From: Calycina herbarum
Lineage: Eukaryota; Ascomycota; Leotiomycetes; Helotiales; Pezizellaceae
DNA: 64,000 nucleotides
NCBI GenBank assembly: GCA_001414485.1
Contig: LLEY01000189.1
Coordinates: forward strand, 48,490-112,489
Direction: 5' to 3'
In this document: piece by piece, positions 1 through 12,288 of the stretch
Layout: each line of letters begins with the position of its first letter
Numbering within the stretch: position 1 is the first letter of the stretch
Translations under genes and position numbers: made by a program
Notes under the pieces: generated by a model
Told to the model about the DNA's origin: nothing
Database searches by the model: none
The model's input: only the letters and a program-made list of their open reading frames with translations

Positions 1-1326
1 CTGATCCTAGAGCTCTCTTGATTCAAGACTCAGGCATGGTTCCTGTTTCAACACAAATAGCCATCGTTAATCCAGAAAGCAGAAATCTCTGCCACGATGG
101 AGAGTATGGGGAGATTTGGGTTGATTCAGAAGCTTGCGTCAAGTCTTTCTACGGCTCTAAGGATGCTTTTGATTCGGAGAGGTTCGACGGTCGAACTGTA
201 GACGGCGATCCTAGCGTACAATATGTTCGTACTGGGGACCTTGGATTTCTTCACAACGTCAGTCGACCTATCGGCCCCAATGGAGCTCAAGTAGATATGC
301 AGGTTTTGTTCGTGTTGGGGAACATTGGGGAAACATTTGAGATCAATGGTTTGAGTCACTTCCCCATGGACATCGAGTATTCCGTCGAGAAATGTCATCG
401 AAATATTGTGCCTGGTGGATGGTAAGTTTTTCCTTGTATTTGAATAAACCACCTCTTTCTAACGTTCATACAGTGCTATTTTCCAGGCGGGTGGTTTGAT
501 TGTCGTTCTAGTCGAAGTAGGCAGAAAAGCCTATCTCGCATCGATTGTGCCCGTTATTGTTAATGCTATACTTAATGAGCACCAAATTGTGGTTGACATA
601 GTAGCATTTGTCGCCCGGGGTGATTTCCCACGGTCAAGGCTCGGCGAAAAACAACGAGGGAAAATCCTAGCCAGTTGGGTTACTCGGAAAATGCGTACGA
701 TGGCGCAGTTTGGTATCAGAGATCCAGAATCTGCCCTATCAGACATCACAGAAACTCCCATGGAGCCACGGACCGCCGTCGCTAGTCTTCGGAATAGCAG
801 TGTTATGGCTAGCAGTCTCCGGAATGTTGAGCCCGCTCCCCAGATTCTCGAAGAACGAGAACTTGAGCGCCAAAGAACACAAGGCCAAAATAATTTTGTC
901 CCGTTGCCTACCGGGATTTCAGAAATGCCCGCTTACAACTATAATGATTCGATAGCTGGGGGAGACGCATCAGTGAAGAGTGACGACACACCAACAGATA
1001 ATCGACGAGGCCACTTTGAATTGCCTGCAGAGGAGTATGATCCTCACAAAAACATTTTACCAGCTCAGAGCGCAAATGACTTTACCGTTCCGGGTTTTGG
1101 AACATTTGATTCCTCGGGTAGCTCTCCCCCACCAGTTGGTCCCAAACCTGGTAATGCAAATCCTCAAATAAACTTACCAGGTAACGAGGCACGCGGTGAT
1201 ATTTGGTCTTTACCTAGCCAACAAACAGGGGGTGGTCTGCGAATTCAAAATGGCACGAGTGATGATGATGATGACGAGAGTTGGAAAGGGGATGCTTTAA
1301 TGCACATGAATTTGGCAGGACGATAA
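1..1326 (+). CDS. DIP2/Cmr2/Mug62-like AMP-binding protein, C-terminal part (5' truncated by window)
   Basis: Two exons are visible, 1-421 and 474-1326. The intron has a GTAAGT donor and a CAG acceptor, and codon TG|T is restored across it. The first exon encodes the end of an adenylate-forming (ANL superfamily) domain: a GEIWV stretch is followed by YVRTGDLGFL, which is the conserved TGD motif region. The second exon gives a hydrophobic GGLIVVLVEVG strand and a VVDIVAFVARGDFPRSRLGEKQRGKI segment, as in the fungal DIP2 homologues (budding-yeast Cmr2, fission-yeast Mug62), then a disordered tail ending in DDDDD-rich sequence. DIP2-family proteins have tandem AMP-binding domains and are linked to lipid/diacylglycerol homeostasis; this is family knowledge, not shown here. 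The start and most of the protein lie left of the window. The exact subfamily is from memory of the family. Confidence 0.8.
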
Positions 1327-2122
1327 TGTAAACAGGACCCAGCGATAACAAGTAGAAGTAGAGCGGGCATTCTGATGTATATAATTGAGCTTTCTTGTGG
1401 GGTAAGACAACCAAACTCATTGAGACAGAAGTAATTCTGTTCAGAGTATATGCACGATCATTTCGTAGGGTATGACCTTGTGCTATTTTAAGTTATACAG
1501 ATACCCCCGCACGTCTATTATAATGCGACATAGGTTAGAACAATGTATATTTGGTTATAAGAGCGATTATTAACTCAAGCCGCATGGAACATGGTGTTTC
1601 ACAACGATTGCTCCATACGGGCAATTTTGTGTCAGCAAACAATTATGTAGAGGTTTCGAGTCTCGAAATGACTCAGTGAACAAATGGTACCTACATCGAT
1701 CGCTTTGTTCAACACTTCCGTTATTTGAATCATGTTGACGCCACAATTACAACTCTATTTCGTGCCTTTGTTCTTCTTTGAATTCCATTGATGCATGCAG
1801 CGAGTAGGTTTGCCATTCACTAGATATATTTCAAATAGGTCCGCTCTTCACTTACGATTTCCCTCGGAACCTGCCCAAATTTTATAAATTTACAACTAAA
1901 AAGCGACTCTCAAGACTGGTCACGTGTACCAAAAGCGGCAACTCTCCCTTGTACCTAAGGATCCCAGCTGGGAGAGCACTTACGCCCTAGAATAAAACCA
2001 CAAGTTGGCTCTTTCAGCGACGGAAATCTCGGTATCTGTGCTGCGACGGGGTTGTAGGTGCTTATCTCTGGTCTCAAATAACAGCGGCCTCTAACGCCAC
2101 CTCCCGGATTTCAAACAAAACA
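1327..2122. other. Intergenic region between two same-strand genes
   Basis: This holds the 3' flank of the DIP2-like gene and the promoter/5' UTR of the phosphodiesterase gene. I see no RNA gene, repeat or conserved ORF in it. Confidence 0.6.
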
Positions 2123-3885
2123 ATGACAATGGACCTTCAGATTGACACCCAGGTCAAACCTAAGGGGCAGAGGAAGAACACAGCGCCGACAACACCAAAA
2201 CCTGTAGCTGGACACCGATTACAAGTCATCGTAGTTGTACGTTTTCCTTTTCTTTTCAATGGCTCATTTCCTCTTCCAGTTGGGCGGTTGTTCCCAAGCG
2301 ACTTCCTTTGTCTTTCAATTTATTGAACCTGGAAGCGCTTGCCTGCATACACTGTGCAGTTCTAGTGGGGATTCGGTCACGTCCCATTTTTAATTACTCA
2401 AGTACGTTTAAATCAAACGTGCCTAGGTAATTACAGATTCTCTCTTTATATCATGAGGCTTTCTGCAAATCTATTTTTTGTTGTTCTTAGCTAATATCCA
2501 TATTTTAGGGAGCTGGTGGAGGACCATTTGAAGATGCTGCGACCAGTATGCTAGTTCGTTCAACATCCAAAGGTTGGTCGACAAACAGCTTGTTGTCAGT
2601 GGATTCGGGATGTCTCCTTGCTGCTCTTGCAAGAATCATAGAAGATCACGCTGGGTCCGATTCTCAGAGGCCACTTACTCTGACGACGGGGCCTTTTCAA
2701 GGACTAACTCTCCCTCACATCAATAAAAACGCAAACGCCCTCCATATCGCCAAGGAACTGATTCAAACCTTCATCGTAACTCATCCCCATCTGGACCACA
2801 TCTCGGGATTTATCTTTGCAACTGCGGGCATGGATTTCAAACGTCAGAAGAAACTTGCAGCATTGCCAAGCACTCTTCACGCTTTCAGACACTATATCTT
2901 CAATGGTATAATTTGGCCAAATTTGTCTGACCAGCATTCAGGAGTGAAATTGGTAAGCTATTACGAGTTAACTGAGGGAGGGGAGCCTACAATTGAAGAT
3001 GGCGGATATGTGACACTTGCAGAGGGGTTGGATGTGATGGCAATGCGTGTAACACATGGCAACTGCAGACTCCAACATTTCAAGCATACAATGAAACACA
3101 ATGCCGAGATGGGGTACTCTTATCCAGTCTCAACACCCGTCGCCCCAAATGAGGCAAGGACCCCGGAAACTCCGAGTGCTGGTGAGTCTTCTGCTTACAA
3201 AACGGTGTTCAATGCCCCCGTGAAAGGTACCGACGACCAATGTCCTGTTGATAGCACAGCGGTGTTCATTCGCGACGCCGCCAGCAAACAAGAGATCCTC
3301 ATTTTCGGGGACGTTGAACCCGATACGATTTCTCTTCGACCATTAAACAAATTGGTCTGGCTCAAGGCAGCCCCCAAGATTGCGTCAGGTCAGCTAAAGG
3401 CGATCTTCATCGAGTCATCGTGGACCGATTCTAAGCCGGACGATTATCTGTTCGGGCACCTTACACCCAAATATATCTTTGAGGAGCTAAGGGTTTTGGC
3501 GGGATTCGTAGAATCGTTGCTTTCATCCGATTACCAGAATGATCCGAAGAAGAGAAAACGCACCACCAACACAGGCCGTCGACAGAGCAGAACCTCAAAG
3601 GTACAAGAATCGCCTACGTCTCAGAGACGTAAAACACCAATTACACAAACAAGCGACCATCTTCATCAACTTTCTGTCGAAGAGGATATAGAGATGACGT
3701 CTCCCGCTTATGATGGTGGTCCTTTAAGTGGGGTCAAGGTTGTTATTATCCATGTTAAAGACCAGATGGTTGATGGGCCGGATCCGAGGGTGACCATCAG
3801 AGAAGAACTTAAAGCGCATGAGGAGAGAGAAAGACTTGGAGCTCAGTTTATTGTTTCGGAATCGGGAGACTCGTATTATATTTGA
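2123..3885 (+). CDS. pde1: Low-affinity class II cAMP phosphodiesterase (PDE1 family)
   Basis: Hydrolyses 3',5'-cyclic AMP and so damps PKA signalling. The exons are 2123-2236 and 2509-3885 (496 aa). The 272-bp intron has a GTACGT donor and a TTTTAG acceptor; joining gives QVIVV-GAGGGPFED, the usual start of the fold. The class II metal-binding signature appears as THPHLDHISG, with H130, H132, D134 and H135. A later IFGDVEPD and an AIFIESSW segment also match the metallo-beta-lactamase-like core. A lysine/arginine-rich low-complexity insert (KKRKRTT and following) sits before the C-terminal GVKVVIIHVKD block. The start is the first ATG, in an AACAAAACAATG context; a second in-frame ATG two codons later is possible. 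The length fits the family. Confidence 0.9.
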
Positions 3886-6866
3886 GAATTGAGTGTTCTG
3901 TAATCTTGGACTTGGGAGTTTTTGGGAGGCGTTCTTTGCTCGGTAACTTTTTTTTCTTGGGAGGGGATCTCTTGGGTGGTGTTGTGGAGTAGGCGTCTTT
4001 AGATCGGGATGGTGGAAATACCCGTATATATAAGGTTCGGTTTGGTGGGACAGTTGTGTTTTCTTTGGGGAGGGTCTCTCGCTATTGAATTATGGTATTT
4101 GGAGTTTGTTCATTAAGGGTGGGGTAACATATTCAAGCTGTAGTTTGTAATAGAAGATTCTGCTTCTTTTCCAGTCTCGATTCTAAATTGATGATTATGC
4201 TCAACTTATTTCAAACTATGTCGTGCTCTCCTGTAGGTTCCAGAATAAGAGAGTTTCGAAGATCGTGATAAACAAATATCCCAAAACCTAGATGTTTCAC
4301 AGAAACGTCACAGTAAACCACTGCAAACCTCCTTCCGTAGAACAATCTTCAAGCTGCCAAAAACATGTTACTGGGAGCATCCGTTATCCATTTCTGAGAC
4401 TAATTTTTCCAGAAAGTCATGGGAAAAGTTATTATGAAAAGAATGTAGAATTATTGGTAAAGTTTTCCTGACCTCCATAAAGGAAAGAAAAACCAAGTAG
4501 CAGTCCTCGTCACATGAACTCATTCCTTCAAATTAAGAAGGGAAAGCTGTACTAGAGGTCTGACCTTTTTTTGGTAGCAATTGTGGAAATAATTAGATTT
4601 GGGAGTATTGTCAGATCCTGCTTTGAAAAGGAAAAACCGAAACTCACGGTATGCTACATAATAGGAAGTTTGGCGCTAAGAACTCACTTCAACTAATCAT
4701 CCTAATAACATACTTTAATATTTCTAATCCACAGGGAGTAATCATTTTAGAAAGAGAGAATGGGTGAAGAATTCTTAGCAAGTAGACTCGAAGCGGATTT
4801 TAGTGAATGTGAAACCCCGTCCTACGGACAGCAAAATTGGAAATCGGAAAACTGTATTGAGTAAGCTGACTATACTAACGGGCGTTTCTTAAACTAGACA
4901 TTCATACAGCGGAAGATGTTGAGCATCAAATAGACGTTTTTTCAACATTGGTGCTTGGTCATGTATAAAAACTGGCCAGCTTCTACAGTACATCATTCAA
5001 ATCAAAGTCGACCCCACTCTTCCCAAACTGTTTACGCAATCAGGGAGATGGTCCTACTAGTAGCTAAGAGCATCTTGCTCTCAAGCTTACGAACAGACAC
5101 GGTCTTCAAGGTCTTCACTCCATGAAACCGAAGGGCTTCAAAACCGTGGAAAGCTCATCAAAGGTACCTCATCATCCTTACCTCTCACTCTTTCTCCCAG
5201 TACCTTTCATACATAAAAGCTTGAATCGTCACCATTCCAACCTTAAAAATACCCAAGAAGGTTCTTGTTCCGTTTAAAGTGGAAACTTCATCCAGCTTTG
5301 GGTATAAGGAAATATTGTAACACCGTGGAGTAACCATATTCTTCTCAACTCGCCTTGTTGAACCTACTTCCTTATACCACCCTTTTTATTTTACTGTTAC
5401 ACACTCCATGTGTTTTGCTCTATCACCCCCAAGCTCTCAGACAAGCTCCCCATTTTTAAAGGTTTACTTCAACAAAACTCGCTATCTCTGAAGCCCAAAT
5501 TCACAGCCATCAAATCCTCGATATCACAAAAAAAGCAAATATGCAATTATCAGTCCTAGCCAACCCCCCAAAAAGGGGAGGGGGGTAGAAAGATAAGCGA
5601 GGAAATCAGTCACAATATGAAATAGTAACTTCATGCTTCCCACATATCAACCAAGGCAGGCATAATCATCTGTTCTCCCAAAGTACCCCGTCATTGGATA
5701 CCTAAGACCAGACTTGAAAATACTCTACCCCCATGACTCTATTCGCACCAGTGTCCAAGGATGAGAGGAAAAGGCAACTGGCATTTTACAATGGGCACTC
5801 CTACTACGTCCGCATCAGGTTTGGCCCCACCGAACTATCACGAGCTTCAAAAAATCATGAATCATTACGAGAGTAAAAAACTGAAGGAAATCATCCTCCC
5901 ATCTAAACAAACTAACCCTCAGCGGCCACTCTCACTAATCTCCAATCCCTAGCCTACAACACGTGAACGGGTGAACTGCAGATCAGACTGAAAGCACCTC
6001 TTGCGATGACTTGTTGATCGCAGTTCTGGCTAATTTCTTTCCTCGATGAAAGAAAAAAGTTTATGGTTTGCCCAAACACAAAAGTGGGCAAAACTGAGGG
6101 ATATCATATAAACAGCAAAAAATGATTTGTTCTGTGCGAGGGGACCAAGCGTGAGGGTGGCTTTAAACCCCCACGTCGCTTACTATCCTCACGGACGCTT
6201 GTAGGTGTGGGTTTATCCTCCATGTAAATGCACACCATCTTGTGGCCTCGCTTCCGTTGAAAGGGGAAGGAGCAATCCAGAGGTTGGAAATGTGAAGAAC
6301 GTAGAGATGCGTGAGGCAGGCGCGATGCATTTTTCAACACTCGACGTTGAGGTCCTCGTCCTTATCCTCTTTTGTTCTCCACGTACACCAAAAGAGAACA
6401 CATCGTCGCTCGCTTCTTATTCTTGACCACTATCCCTTCGTTAAGCCCAACATCCTAATTACTTTACATGAACATCCGACCGAGTCACTCGTTATAATTA
6501 TCTCATTCTCAAAATCTGCACTGTCCAAACTAATCTCCCATTCTTCCTTACTCATGAATACCAAAATACAATAACGATAGATTTGTCCAACATCTTCAAA
6601 ACGACTTGAACAAATGATACGACAGCCAAACAATAAACAGGGAATGGAGACGGCCTCTTCTACACGAATCCGCTCTCGGTCTCGGTGGTTCAAATCGGTC
6701 GATAGCACGAATGATGCGCCCCAGCAAGACGGCGATAATACGTCAGTGGTAATTTGACTCCCACCTCCTCGCCCCCCTCCACACACCCCGGGCATTAGCT
6801 GCCACCGTCATCAAACTAACAAGAGACCAGAGCTTTAACACGAACCCGAGAACCTCCTACACCGAA
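3886..6866. other. Long intergenic region (about 3 kb)
   Basis: Contains the 3' end of the phosphodiesterase gene and probably a long promoter and 5' leader of the following gene. Small open frames (for example 5761-5952 and 6205-6426) have no recognisable domain. A C-run/G-run palindrome-like stretch lies near 5563-5587. I see no tRNA, transposon or conserved ORF. Confidence 0.5.
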
Positions 6867-8075
6867 ATGTCTGCAGACTTCTCAGAAATGAACATCTGCG
6901 CTAGAAGCCTTGAATCCGAGTCCGGCCAATTCATGCCACCACCGGGCCTATATACAACACAGCAACCGCATAGCAAAAATTTGGATCTTGGGTTCCTCGA
7001 CTCCCTGCAAGAAATACCTCTCGAAGAGCTTTTAGCTGAATCTTCAGACTCTGGGTGTTTGGAATTGGAAGAAGACGATTTGCCTAGACGAAGCCAGGGA
7101 GGATTGACAGCGGTTGAAAATGAATTGCTTTCTGCATTGATGGAAATCAGAGACCATCTTCCTTCGGCAGAAGTTTCGACTGACCCGGAAGATTTCGAAC
7201 ACGCATCCAATCCCCCAGAAATGATCGAAGAGCAAAGCATCATTCAAAGCATCGAGAAGGATGACCACGAATACCACGTAGTTGAAATATCCTCTGGCTA
7301 CGAAAGCGAACTCGATACAACCGCTGAGCCCGAAACCTCCAACATAGACGACGATTCCAATGAAGATCCATCAACAACCATACCATGCCTTTCTCTCCCT
7401 CGTTATCGTTCGATGACACCAGAACCAGAGTCCGAACCTCTTCCCTCCCATTCAATAGCTAACCGCAGAAATTCCTCCAGCTTCCGGCTAGTCAATAACC
7501 GCTCCACTATTCGACCACGGCCTGTACGACAGAGAAGACCGATAATGGATCCTCTCAAACACAATCGCAAAAAGCTTGACTCGAATCTCCGTATGGCAAT
7601 CTTCCTCCGCGAAGATCCCCAGAAGTACAGTAGAGTCCTCGATAACTACCAGGGGATCGCCCCCATGATGTGTCACCATAGAAGGGAGATAAGAAGCAGG
7701 GTTAACAAGCGAGGAATGGAATACGAGACGGGATTTATGAGGTGGAGAGTTCATCAGAGAAGTAAATTGGCAATTGCAGTTCAGTGGTGTATGAATGAGA
7801 AGATGACGAAGGAGGTGATAAGGAGAATAATTTATGAAGGGAAGGCCATGGAACTGGATGGGAGGGGATGGACCGGACAGGGTGATCGAGGCGTGAGATA
7901 TTGCGGGCGGACGGAATGTGGGGTAGGTTTTTGTGGGTGGAGGGGCATGGAAATATTTCTAGCTGCGGTGGAGTATACTGACGATGAGGAGGAACTGGAA
8001 CACTGCGTCTTCGAATTGCCGAGAGATATTGGGTCAGAAAGCTTGGAGGAGGACAGGTTATCTTGCCCCCCTTGA
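6867..8075 (+). CDS. Hypothetical acidic protein with Cys-containing C-terminal region (402 aa)
   Basis: Single-exon ORF with an ATG start after an AC-rich leader. I do not recognise the family. Residues 1-185 are acidic and Ser/Glu-rich, likely disordered (LEELLAESSDSG, DSNEDPSTT). A basic linker follows (RPRPVRQRRP, about 222-231). From about 235 to 345 the sequence becomes helical and basic, with MMCHHRREIRSR and IAVQWCMNEKMTKEVIRRII. It ends in a small CGRTECGVGFCGW cluster and a second acidic stretch (YTDDEEELEH). The order acidic region, basic linker, compact C-terminus resembles transcriptional or chromatin-associated proteins, but that is only a guess. No signal peptide or membrane segment is seen. 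Confidence 0.65.
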   Translation: MSADFSEMNICARSLESESGQFMPPPGLYTTQQPHSKNLDLGFLDSLQEIPLEELLAESSDSGCLELEEDDLPRRSQGGLTAVENELLSALMEIRDHLPSAEVSTDPEDFEHASNPPEMIEEQSIIQSIEKDDHEYHVVEISSGYESELDTTAEPETSNIDDDSNEDPSTTIPCLSLPRYRSMTPEPESEPLPSHSIANRRNSSSFRLVNNRSTIRPRPVRQRRPIMDPLKHNRKKLDSNLRMAIFLREDPQKYSRVLDNYQGIAPMMCHHRREIRSRVNKRGMEYETGFMRWRVHQRSKLAIAVQWCMNEKMTKEVIRRIIYEGKAMELDGRGWTGQGDRGVRYCGRTECGVGFCGWRGMEIFLAAVEYTDDEEELEHCVFELPRDIGSESLEEDRLSCPP

Positions 8076-9425
8076 GCTTTTAGCGTAGGGTCTGGGTGGA
8101 TGTTCAATTGAAGTTTTATAGATACACTTTACAGCGACAGTACCTGTACTCTTTGGACGGAAATAGAAGCAAAGAATAATTAGAATCAATATTTCAAACC
8201 TCAAAGTGACCTTCCTCGTAACTTGGACAACTACAATTCCTAGTATTGTATAAAACAATATAGAAAAATCGAATACATTATCCGAAATAGTCCAAGAGAA
8301 TCAGAGAGTAGATATCTCAATTTTCCGAACCCTTCCGAACAACGCTTTAAAACACCTTCCAATTTTCGAAATACGACAACCTATTTTAGAGGCTCAAGTC
8401 TTTCAAGTTTCAATACTTGATAGCACTAGACTCGTCCACGACGCGCGACGACAGTCTGCATGTTGAAGTATCCCAAGAACAGGTCAGCGAAGATAATAAA
8501 TGGTGATTTCCCATTTTCGTTGCTGGCTTCTTCAAGACTGCAGAATCTAGACTGAGTACCTGAGAGACACTCGGGAAACTCGAAGAAACTCAAGATGGGG
8601 GGTTTCGAGTATAGAAGGAGGAAAATAGTAGAGGTGAAGAGGGGGGGTAAATCATGTGATCGCAAAGCAAGCTAGCTGCAGAACTTGTCAAGGAATTGCT
8701 TCAAAAACTGCTTGCACAAAACAAAACAAGAATGCAGCCGCCCCATTTTCCTAAACTTGATCATATAAAAGTAGGGTTACTTCTGCCGAGTGGTATCTTG
8801 TACGAATCTCAAGTACTTGACACGAATTGAAACTCGACACCACTTGGTGTCAAAAAGAGTCTCAGAAAGATGCGACAAAAAGACGCAGCTTAAAAAAGAA
8901 CTTTCATATCGTATTTGCCAGTGTATCGACCCTCCTATGCTACATATCCTCCACCCCTTCTTTTCCTTCCTCTGCCATGATTGAATGAGAATATTCTCTT
9001 CCTCGACGGCATTCCATTCCAGCATTCTCACCTCCCACCTATCCGAGTTGTTTTATATAATACCTCGAAAAACAAATCCTCTCCCCCGTTTTGGATCAAC
9101 TCCAATCCCAAACACACACATCGAACGGATATCTTCTAGCGTGCTCGCTCAACGGACAAAGGAAAATTAAGACAAAAGTGTAAGCAAAAAAAGAGAAAAT
9201 TTCCCAGGACCCCGCTTGATCATCTTTCCCTTCATATTATTCAGACCAGACTCCATGATACGCCTTAAACTGTTTTGTCGTTCGCTCCTCAAAAAATATT
9301 GAACGAAAGCACATTTCCCCAACGCTAAGCAAGAGTTTACCATCCTCCCAAACCCCAACACCTTTGCCCCACCTTGAATTTCCATTTCCAGATTGCGATA
9401 AGGCCTGTCGGTCGAACACTCATCG
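8076..9425. other. Convergent intergenic region
   Basis: Lies between the 3' ends of the 402-aa gene (plus) and the Ssh4-like gene (minus). It is AT-rich and presumably contains both 3' UTRs. No conserved ORF, RNA gene or repeat was recognised. Confidence 0.5.
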
Positions 9426-11121
9426 TCATGAGTTTGCCCTATCTTGTATCCGGGTTGTCTGACTTTCGGCTCTTTCTCGCTGATTGGCGTTTCGCTCTCT
9501 GGCACGATCCTCTGCTACAGTATCACTGTAGCTTGGAATTGGTGGAGGCGTGCTCTTTCTCCGTATTAGAGGCTGCCTTTCACTTTCACTACTCCCTCGG
9601 GGGCTCCCGGCCGTTGATGGCTGGGGGCTTGTATACTCTGGTGGTGGATTTGAAGGATCCTGAACACTGAGTGAGGCCTGTGTGGTATTTCCAGGCGCCA
9701 AGGTACCGGCAGCAGCGCTTGATTCACCAGGCTCTTCATTCGTTGGTATATGTGTAAGGTGAGCGAGGGAGATATCTGTAGGAGAGCGTATGGGACCTGG
9801 ACTTGTAGGTGGATGGTGCCTGAAATTTCCGCTTCGTGTTCGGCCATGCCTTGGATCCGGGAAGTGACTTTGATGACTACTTTGAGCGCCTTCTCTTCCA
9901 GCTTCCAGCAAAATACTCCCTTGCTCACTCCCGTATGGCGGAGGTGGAGCAAGACTTCCAGTCATTGGAGCCAATCCCCATTTCTTGACGTTTGCCTCGA
10001 TGAAAACAAATCCTGACTGTCCAAAATTAACATGAACCGTACAAGGTCCATTCGCACCCACTGCCGGAAATAAGTTCTGAGATTTAAGTCCGTGTGCAAC
10101 ATCTTCCAACTTCTTTCCGTTTCGTGTGAAGAACACGGTGCCGGTTCGAGGTCGATATCCAACTCCAATAACATCCCCTTGAACATATTGTGGTCCGTAA
10201 TGGGGGCCGCTGAATGGCTGGTTGTATCTCCGATGTCCAGTAGAAGTGTACGCCACGGAATACTTGTGCCAACCTATGGAAATCAATTAGTGGACCGTCA
10301 GTCATAACTTGAGTGGAATTTGAGTCTTACCAGGTAACCTAAAGAGAGGATATGGCTTTGTAGCCACGCCAATACTGATCAAAGACGTCTCGGGCTTATC
10401 ATAAATCTTGGCCTCCCAGTAATATACTTCGTTTTGCTTTGGAAGTGGGAGATTCGACAGTACCGAGCACTCGCTATCATAAAATTCGATTTCCGTTCTT
10501 CCCTCTACGAAGCAATTCGCTATCTCCAATTCTGGTTCAAACTCCCATGCTGAAACACCCTTTTCCTGAATCGCTAAGTATTGTGATAATGAAATGTCGG
10601 TTGGTAGGGAATCGGGTGGATTGGCTTGGATAAAGGCTATAGAAGAAAGATAAGTTAGCATTTGTGATTGCACACTTATTGTTATGCAAGTTGAAAGTTG
10701 AAAAATGCAAACCTTTAGCTCTGAGATACTCCGTCCTTTGAAGATCGTCCATTTCCTCCAGAGCTTCGGCCTCCTCCCTTGCGTATGCCTGTTCATCGTC
10801 ATATTCGCCCGGCCGGCCGATGCGGTCCAGCAGAATACGTCCTCCGGTTGTGTATCTGAAGAAGTAGATGATCAGGAAAATGAGGCCAATCAATGCCGCG
10901 CTTCCAAAGGAGCTGAGTAGACCAATGACGACGCCATTCATTGTCGAGCCGTCGCCTCGAATCCGGACAGAACTACGCAGAGGCTGCTGATACGCCTGCC
11001 CATAACCTGGCCATAACGTCTGAGTTGCCTGTGCCCCGTCTGCGATGGCGGATGTTGGGATGTTGGGATGGATGGAGGTGAGGAGTGTTGTCGGCGGGGC
11101 CAGCTCCTCCATCGCCTGCAT
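9426..11121 (-). CDS. ssh4: Ssh4/Ear1-like SPRY-domain, PPxY ubiquitin-ligase adaptor
   Basis: The exons in coding order are 11121-10713, 10636-10331 and 10273-9426 (520 aa). Phases agree at both introns (RAK|A and LPG|W). Residues about 64-88 form one membrane helix, preceded by a short luminal N-terminus. A SPRY/B30.2 domain follows (about 175-345), with YYWEAKIYDKPET, ISIGVATKPYPLFRLPGW, GDVIGVGYRPRTGTVFFTRNGK and FPAVGANGPCTVHVNFGQ. The tail has two PPxY motifs, APPPPY (Tyr352) and NPPPEY (Tyr452), plus IPSY. This is the layout of yeast Ssh4/Ear1, endosomal/vacuolar adaptors that recruit the Nedd4-type ligase Rsp5 through PPxY to sort membrane proteins. The start could be either of two ATGs three codons apart. 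Confidence 0.88.
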
Positions 11122-12288
11122 GTTTGGCTTTCCTATCGCGCCGCTTGGGCGTCCTGGCCTCCGTCAACCCTTCTCGTTGCTTGCAATTCTGCTCGTACTC
11201 GGCCAGCGAGGAAGGGACCCGTTTCGAAGGTGAGACTCTAGAGAAAAATGCGATTTCGGTGGTGTTGACGTCGGGTGGTTGAAGCAGATGTTGATGAAGA
11301 GTTCGAGGTCGACGATCTGGTTTGGCGGTTTGGCTCGCTCGGTTGCTGTGCTGCTGCCCGCTTGGGTCGGCGTTATGTTATGGGTCCAGGTCGGCGCTGG
11401 GCGGTGGCGTGGAATGAACTGGTTCTTCTCCTCAAGGCCGGAAGCAGGTGAGAGTCAAGTAAAATTACAACGATTGCAGAAGTGAATGTTTTCCCTGAAT
11501 TACTTGTTTGGATGGAATCAGAATCAGAAAATGGGTGCATCAACGCAGCTTAGGTACAGAAACGGTGTCAACCTGTTTCAGCAGGCGCAGCAGCAAGGTA
11601 GTCTCCAGCTTCCTCTCCAAATTTGTATCACGACGAAATTATGCGAGCGCCTTTAGTCAATGGAGCCAGGCGGTGTGACTGGATGCTGGTCAGGAGAGGG
11701 GGATAAGGGGAAGAAGAAGCATTGCAGTAAAGCATTGGAGAGGGGAACGAGGTCGAGTCTGCTGTTTGCTCTGATAAGGCGCATGAGATGTATTGATCAA
11801 GTCATCTGCAGTCTACCGAGGAGTTGCGAGTAACGTGGACCCAGCCCAGCATACGATCATGCTTGGAAAAATAAAAAATCTATGCAAGCAACCTGAGCAA
11901 GCATCAGGAGGATTTTCTCTGGCTTCAAAACCATACGGATAAATTACCGGTGTGGTGTATTGGGTGCATTCAGGAACCGAGGAATGAGGCTACCAACACA
12001 CAATTTCAGAACACCATCAGACCAGATCGATTTCTTCATCTCTTCGTCCGTCATAATCTGGCCTCCAATAAGTCCTTTGGGAGGCGGCGGGTGTCTACTC
12101 TACTCAGGTACCAAGTCCCTACCCCTCGTTATTTCGCCAGGGAGGACGCTGCATCACTACTGGTTGATGGCTGTCCAAAAAAAAAAACATCATTATGTCA
12201 TTGCATGGACCTCATTCAATCCTTCTGTAGTGAGACTCCTTAGCCCCATCTCCATCGTCTATGCTGTCCCTCGTTCTCCCAAGCAGAC
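11122..12288. other. Promoter of the SSH4-like gene plus 3' flank of the UCH gene
   Basis: Both neighbours are on the minus strand, so this holds the SSH4-like promoter and the UCH37 3' UTR. Open frames here look like chance. A run of A residues lies near 12179-12187. Nothing else was recognised. Confidence 0.5.

Noticed and set aside
5541..5600. C/G-run near 5563-5587 as a terminator-like hairpin
   Set aside because: Imperfect pairing in a eukaryotic intergenic region; no functional reading is supported.
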